Shown here: one piece after another, positions 60,378 through 64,000 of the stretch
How positions within the stretch are numbered: position 1 is the stretch's first letter
How the letters are laid out: each line of letters begins with the position of its first letter
Source of the DNA: Aliikangiella sp965214955
Lineage (GTDB): Bacteria; Pseudomonadota; Gammaproteobacteria; Enterobacterales; Kangiellaceae
Assembly (NCBI GenBank): GCA_965214955.1
Contig: CBDCCU010000013.1
Span: 62,001 to 126,000, forward strand
Length of the DNA stretch: 64,000 nt
Direction: 5' to 3'
The notes under the pieces: model-generated
Database searches by the model: none
Told to the model about the DNA's origin: nothing
Seen by the model: only the letters and a program-made list of their open reading frames with translations
Position numbers and translations under genes: made by a program

Positions 60378-63194
60378 ATGAAAATATCCACCACTAACAT
60401 TTTTGTTGGGCCTAATATTTACGCCAATTTTCCCGTACTTAGATATGAGCTAGATTTAGGGATCTTAGAAGATTGGCCTTCGATGAAATTGGGGGAAAAT
60501 TTTGTTTCTGGTTTAGTCAATGCTGTTCCAAGCTTACAAACTCACGGTTGCTCTTATGGTGTAGAAGGTGGTTTTATCCGTCGCTTAAGAGAAGATGAAG
60601 GCACTTGGATGGGGCATATTTGGGAGCATGTAGCAATTGAGTTGCAAAATTTGGCTGGCTCAGATGTAAGCTTTGGTAAAACCCGCTCGCTTGAAAAGAG
60701 GGGAACCTATTGGGTTGTATATGAGTATAAGCAAAAAGATGTAGGGCTTGAGGCTGGAGACTTGGCAAAAAACTTATTGCTGTCTTTGCTGCCCGAAGAA
60801 ATAAAGTCGCAAATGAGCAGTGAAATAATAGCCGATTTTAATTTTGAGGAAGAGCTTGAGTCATTTGTGAGAATGGCACAGCGTAAAGAGTTTGGGCCAA
60901 GTACGGCCTCTTTGATTAAAGCCGCCGAAGAAAGAGATATTCCTTGGTTAAGACTAAACCAATATAGCCTTGTGCAACTAGGGCATGGTAAGCATCAGCA
61001 AAGAATTCAAGCAACTATCACCAGCGAAACCAAGCATATTGCGGTTGAGCTATCATGCGATAAAGAAGATACCCATAATTTACTTAATGATTTAGGTTTA
61101 CCCGTGCCGCGTCAAATCATGATTTACGGCGTTAATCAATGTTTAAGAGCGGCAAAAAGAATTGGTTATCCTGTGGTGGTTAAACCGCTTAACGCCAATC
61201 ATGGTAGAGGTGTAAGTATTAACCTTAATACTGAAGCAGAAGTAGAAAAAGGTTTTGAACACGCCAAAAAACATGGGACTAGTCGTGCGGTGCTGGTTGA
61301 AAGTTACGTTACGGGTTTTGATCATAGAATGTTGGTGGTTAATAACGAATTAATCGCCGTAGCGAAAAGAGTACCAGGTCATATAAAAGGCGATGGAAAA
61401 TCTACCATTGCTAAGCTTGTTGAAATTACTAACGAAGATCCTCGGCGCGGTATCGGGCATGAAAAAGTATTAACCCGACTAGAGCTAGACACTCAAGCCG
61501 AGCGACTAATGACAAAAGCGGGTTATACAGAAGAAACCATTTTAGATAAAGATGAAATTTTTTATCTACGCTCTACGGCCAATTTATCAACTGGCGGCAC
61601 AGCTATTGATGTTACCGATATTGTTCACCCTGATAACCGCGAAATGGCGGTAAGGGCAATAAAGGCCATTGGACTAGATGTCGGCGGTGTTGATTTTTTA
61701 TCGGATGATATTAGTAAATCTTATAAGGACATTGGTGGCGCTATTGTGGAATGCAATGCCGCGCCTGGCTTTAGAATGCATGTTGCCCCAAGTGAAGGAC
61801 AACCAAGAGATGTTTCGGGCAAAGTGATGGATATGCTTTTCCCGCAAGGGCAAAAATCACGCATTCCTGTGGCGGCAATTACTGGAACTAATGGTAAAAC
61901 TACAACCTCAAGAATGCTTGCCAACATTGCCAAATCAGCTGGCTTTACTACAGGAATGACATCAACCGATGGTGTTTATATCGACGGTAGTTTAAGCGTG
62001 AAAGGTGATATGACAGGACCAACATCAGCACAGATAGTATTGCGCGATCCAAGCGTAGACTTTGCCGTTTTAGAAACTGCTCGTGGCGGCATTGTTAAAC
62101 GTGGGTTGGGTTATCATGAATCAGATGTTTCTTGCTGTTTAAATGTTACTGCCGATCATTTAGGCTTGCGCGGTGTTGATACCGTGGCACAGCTTGCCGA
62201 GGTAAAACGTATTGTTGTAGAAGTGGCAAAAGATACCGTTGTTTTAAATGCCGATGATAAGTATTGCCTAGAAATGGCAGAGCATTGTAAAGCTAAACAT
62301 ATTTGTTATGTCACAATGGACTCTGGGCATGGGCTAGTTCGAGAGCATATTCGTAGTGGCGGAAAAGCTGCCGTGCTTGAAAAAGGTATTAATGGCGAAA
62401 TGATTACTTTTTATGATAATGGCGCTCATATCCCATTAATTTGGACACATTTAATTCCAGCAACATTAGAAGGCAAAGCGCTGCATAATGTTCAAAATGC
62501 CATGTTTGCCGCGGCAATGGCCTATGCATTTGAAGTTTCATTGGATCATATTCGTCAAGGGTTAAGAACCTTTAGTAATTCGTTTTATCAAGCGCCTGGT
62601 CGTATGAATGTATTTGATGAGCACCCCTTTAAAGTAATTTTAGACTATGCGCATAACCCCGCGGCAATAGATATGATTACCGGATTAGCTTCAAGATTAG
62701 ACGTTAGCGGTAAACGACGAATTGTATTAGCCATGCCAGGTGATAGAAGAGATGAAGATATTTTTGAAGCCGCAAAAATTTGTAGTCAAGGTTTTGATGA
62801 ATATATTTGTAAAGCTGATGATTTAAGGCGTGGCAGAGGCTTTGATGAAGTGCCTAAAATGCTAGAGCAAGAGCTACTAAAAAACGGTGTTTCGCAAGAA
62901 CAAATTAAAATTATTCCAAATGAAGTTGATGCAGTGAGCTACGCACTAGAAGCTTCAAAAGCTGGAGACTTACTGGTTGTGCTAGGAGATAATATTATCC
63001 GATGTTGGAAACAAATTATCCATTTTGGTGATAACGAACATAGTGATTCGGCTACGGGGCAAGCCTCAACCGAGTCTGAAAAATTATTTGAACCAGTTGA
63101 ACATGCTTACGAGCTTAAAGAAGGGCAGTCTTTAGTGAAAGATGAGCGAGGTGTTCGTATAGTAACCAATTATGACGATGAAGAAGCCGACTAA
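60378..63194 (+). CDS. cphA: Cyanophycin synthetase
   Basis: A 938-residue protein; start at ATG 60378. It has the CphA three-part plan: an N-terminal domain (residues 1-160), an ATP-grasp domain (about 220-475, with VVVKPLNANHGRGVSINL and VECNAAPGFRMH) that adds Asp, and a Mur-ligase-like domain (P-loop AAITGTNGKTTTSRML at about 498-513; DYAHNPAAIDM at about 757) that adds Arg. Product is the Asp/Arg storage polymer. Length and motifs are normal, so it should be active. It follows iadA and cphB on the same strand, giving a complete make-and-break set. Confidence 0.97.
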   Translation: MKISTTNIFVGPNIYANFPVLRYELDLGILEDWPSMKLGENFVSGLVNAVPSLQTHGCSYGVEGGFIRRLREDEGTWMGHIWEHVAIELQNLAGSDVSFGKTRSLEKRGTYWVVYEYKQKDVGLEAGDLAKNLLLSLLPEEIKSQMSSEIIADFNFEEELESFVRMAQRKEFGPSTASLIKAAEERDIPWLRLNQYSLVQLGHGKHQQRIQATITSETKHIAVELSCDKEDTHNLLNDLGLPVPRQIMIYGVNQCLRAAKRIGYPVVVKPLNANHGRGVSINLNTEAEVEKGFEHAKKHGTSRAVLVESYVTGFDHRMLVVNNELIAVAKRVPGHIKGDGKSTIAKLVEITNEDPRRGIGHEKVLTRLELDTQAERLMTKAGYTEETILDKDEIFYLRSTANLSTGGTAIDVTDIVHPDNREMAVRAIKAIGLDVGGVDFLSDDISKSYKDIGGAIVECNAAPGFRMHVAPSEGQPRDVSGKVMDMLFPQGQKSRIPVAAITGTNGKTTTSRMLANIAKSAGFTTGMTSTDGVYIDGSLSVKGDMTGPTSAQIVLRDPSVDFAVLETARGGIVKRGLGYHESDVSCCLNVTADHLGLRGVDTVAQLAEVKRIVVEVAKDTVVLNADDKYCLEMAEHCKAKHICYVTMDSGHGLVREHIRSGGKAAVLEKGINGEMITFYDNGAHIPLIWTHLIPATLEGKALHNVQNAMFAAAMAYAFEVSLDHIRQGLRTFSNSFYQAPGRMNVFDEHPFKVILDYAHNPAAIDMITGLASRLDVSGKRRIVLAMPGDRRDEDIFEAAKICSQGFDEYICKADDLRRGRGFDEVPKMLEQELLKNGVSQEQIKIIPNEVDAVSYALEASKAGDLLVVLGDNIIRCWKQIIHFGDNEHSDSATGQASTESEKLFEPVEHAYELKEGQSLVKDERGVRIVTNYDDEEAD

Positions 63195-63256
63195 TGATTA
63201 CTTTTTGTGGGTAAATAGCTACTAAATTTGAAAATTATAACGTTTTAAAAATCACA

Positions 63257-64000
63257 ATGATGACACTTAAATTTGACGAAGTGCGCCGAATAACTGGTGC
63301 TAATCTTTTATCGAATTATCCAGGAGCACTTATTGATGCTTTTGTTGATGGTATTGATCCAAAAAATGTTTGGCATGTTTGGCAAAAACATATGCTCACT
63401 ATTTTTGAGGCGCTTAATTGGCAAAACGAAAAACTTTTTTATCGCAGTTATACCGGTGGGATCAGTTTATCTCTTTCTGCGCCGATAGATGCTTTGTACA
63501 CTGCTTGCGATGCCGCAGAGCTTGGCTGGGAATTTTGTGTTGCTGAGCTTGAGCAGAAACCAGTATTAAATAAACAAGAAAAAATACAAAATTTGCAAAC
63601 CACGCTTAAGCAAGAAATTAATCCTTATTTATTAAAATTAATTGCTAGTGCAGAGCAAAATAATGTGAGCTATTTGGTTGATGATGATTATTTCTCACTT
63701 GGCACCGGTGTGAATAGTGAAGTATGGGAAATTGATAAATTACCCAGCATTAAAGGTATTGATTGGTCAAAATATCATAAAATTCCTAGCGCCTTAATTA
63801 CTGGTACTAATGGCAAATCAACCAGTGTACGACTGGCTTCAACCATCGCTAAAGCTGATAATTATAGCGCGGGTGTTACTTCTACCGATTTTATCCGAGT
63901 AGGAGATAACATTATTGATAAAGGCGATTATTCAGGGCCTGGTGGCGCGAGAATATTATTAAGACACCCTGAAACCGAAATAGCCTTTTTAGAAGTTGCA
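63257..64000 (+). CDS. Second cyanophycin-synthetase-like Mur ligase, cut by the window end
   Basis: An open frame from ATG 63257 (or 63260) to the window end, 248 codons, no stop. Residues about 175-195 hold a Mur ligase P-loop, SALITGTNGKSTSVRLASTI, followed by GVTSTDFIRVGD and GPGGARILLRHPE, close to the same region of CphA. The N-terminal 170 residues are not an ATP-grasp domain, so it is a shorter relative that stands next to cphA. A role with CphA in cyanophycin or a similar peptide is likely; the exact reaction is unknown. Confidence 0.8.
   Translation, partial: MMTLKFDEVRRITGANLLSNYPGALIDAFVDGIDPKNVWHVWQKHMLTIFEALNWQNEKLFYRSYTGGISLSLSAPIDALYTACDAAELGWEFCVAELEQKPVLNKQEKIQNLQTTLKQEINPYLLKLIASAEQNNVSYLVDDDYFSLGTGVNSEVWEIDKLPSIKGIDWSKYHKIPSALITGTNGKSTSVRLASTIAKADNYSAGVTSTDFIRVGDNIIDKGDYSGPGGARILLRHPETEIAFLEVA

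Noticed and set aside
63297..63488. A 63-residue plus-strand frame near the window end
   Set aside because: It is out of frame inside the second Mur-ligase gene, which has clear motifs.
1..64000. CRISPR arrays and rRNA genes
   Set aside because: No regularly spaced repeats and no rRNA-like conserved sequence were seen anywhere in the window.

Overview
The window is AT-rich DNA from a marine-type gammaproteobacterium, probably an Alteromonadales relative. Three things point there: a GlyGly-CTERM (rhombosortase) tail on a broken protease gene, a tRNA-Gly(GCC) 3' fragment that matches the enterobacterial gene as I remember it, and a cyanophycin gene cluster. The genus is inference; no rRNA gene is present. 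There is no CRISPR array.

Layout. 1-3590 holds a truncated unknown gene, a lipoprotein and a decayed M6-like metalloprotease gene. 3715-8171 is an apparent DNA inversion switch: a tyrosine recombinase gene runs up to a perfect 20-bp inverted repeat (4700-4719 and 8152-8171). The repeat encloses two convergent genes, a D-Ala-D-Ala-ligase-like ATP-grasp enzyme and a large STAND-type ATPase, and carries the ribosome binding site used by each. Inversion would swap which of the two lies behind the recombinase.

8900-29071 is one compact, same-strand run of 27 genes for a flagellum-derived secretion apparatus. It holds two TPR proteins, fliQ, fliR, flhB, flhA, flgF, flgG, flgA, flgH, flgI, flgB, flgC, fliE, fliF, a 104-residue protein in the fliG position, fliH, fliI, fliJ, a fliK candidate, flgD, flgE, a short FliM/SctQ-like protein, fliN, fliO, fliP and a FliA-type sigma factor. 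Export gate, ATPase, MS ring, rod, P and L rings and hook are all there. Flagellin, cap, hook-filament junction, stator, full-length FliG, chemotaxis genes, FlgM and FlgJ are not. It looks like a hook-basal-body machine without filament or motor. A ToxR/CadC-like membrane regulator follows.

31271-42911 is accessory DNA: three unknown genes, a decayed-looking IS200 copy, a NACHT ATPase with a membrane coiled-coil partner (candidate defence pair), and a small integrative element with its own sigma-like protein, excisionase-like protein, integrase and repressor. 42971-48811 (minus strand) is a tightly packed three-gene recombinase module that resembles trio-type mobile elements which carry defence cargo. 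Next to it lie gene remnants (IS3, outer-membrane protein, HsdR) and then 49913-56328, a two-gene candidate defence system: a 1665-residue NERD nuclease, double kinase-like and SF1 helicase fusion with a winged-helix-like partner.

A tRNA-Gly 3' fragment at 56956-57002, with four copies of a 9-bp repeat beside it, looks like the right end of an island that would extend left out of the window. From about 57.2 kb the DNA looks like ordinary chromosome: a Fic-like protein, then isoaspartyl dipeptidase, cyanophycinase, cyanophycin synthetase and a second Mur-ligase-type gene cut by the window end. Together these make and degrade the storage polymer cyanophycin.
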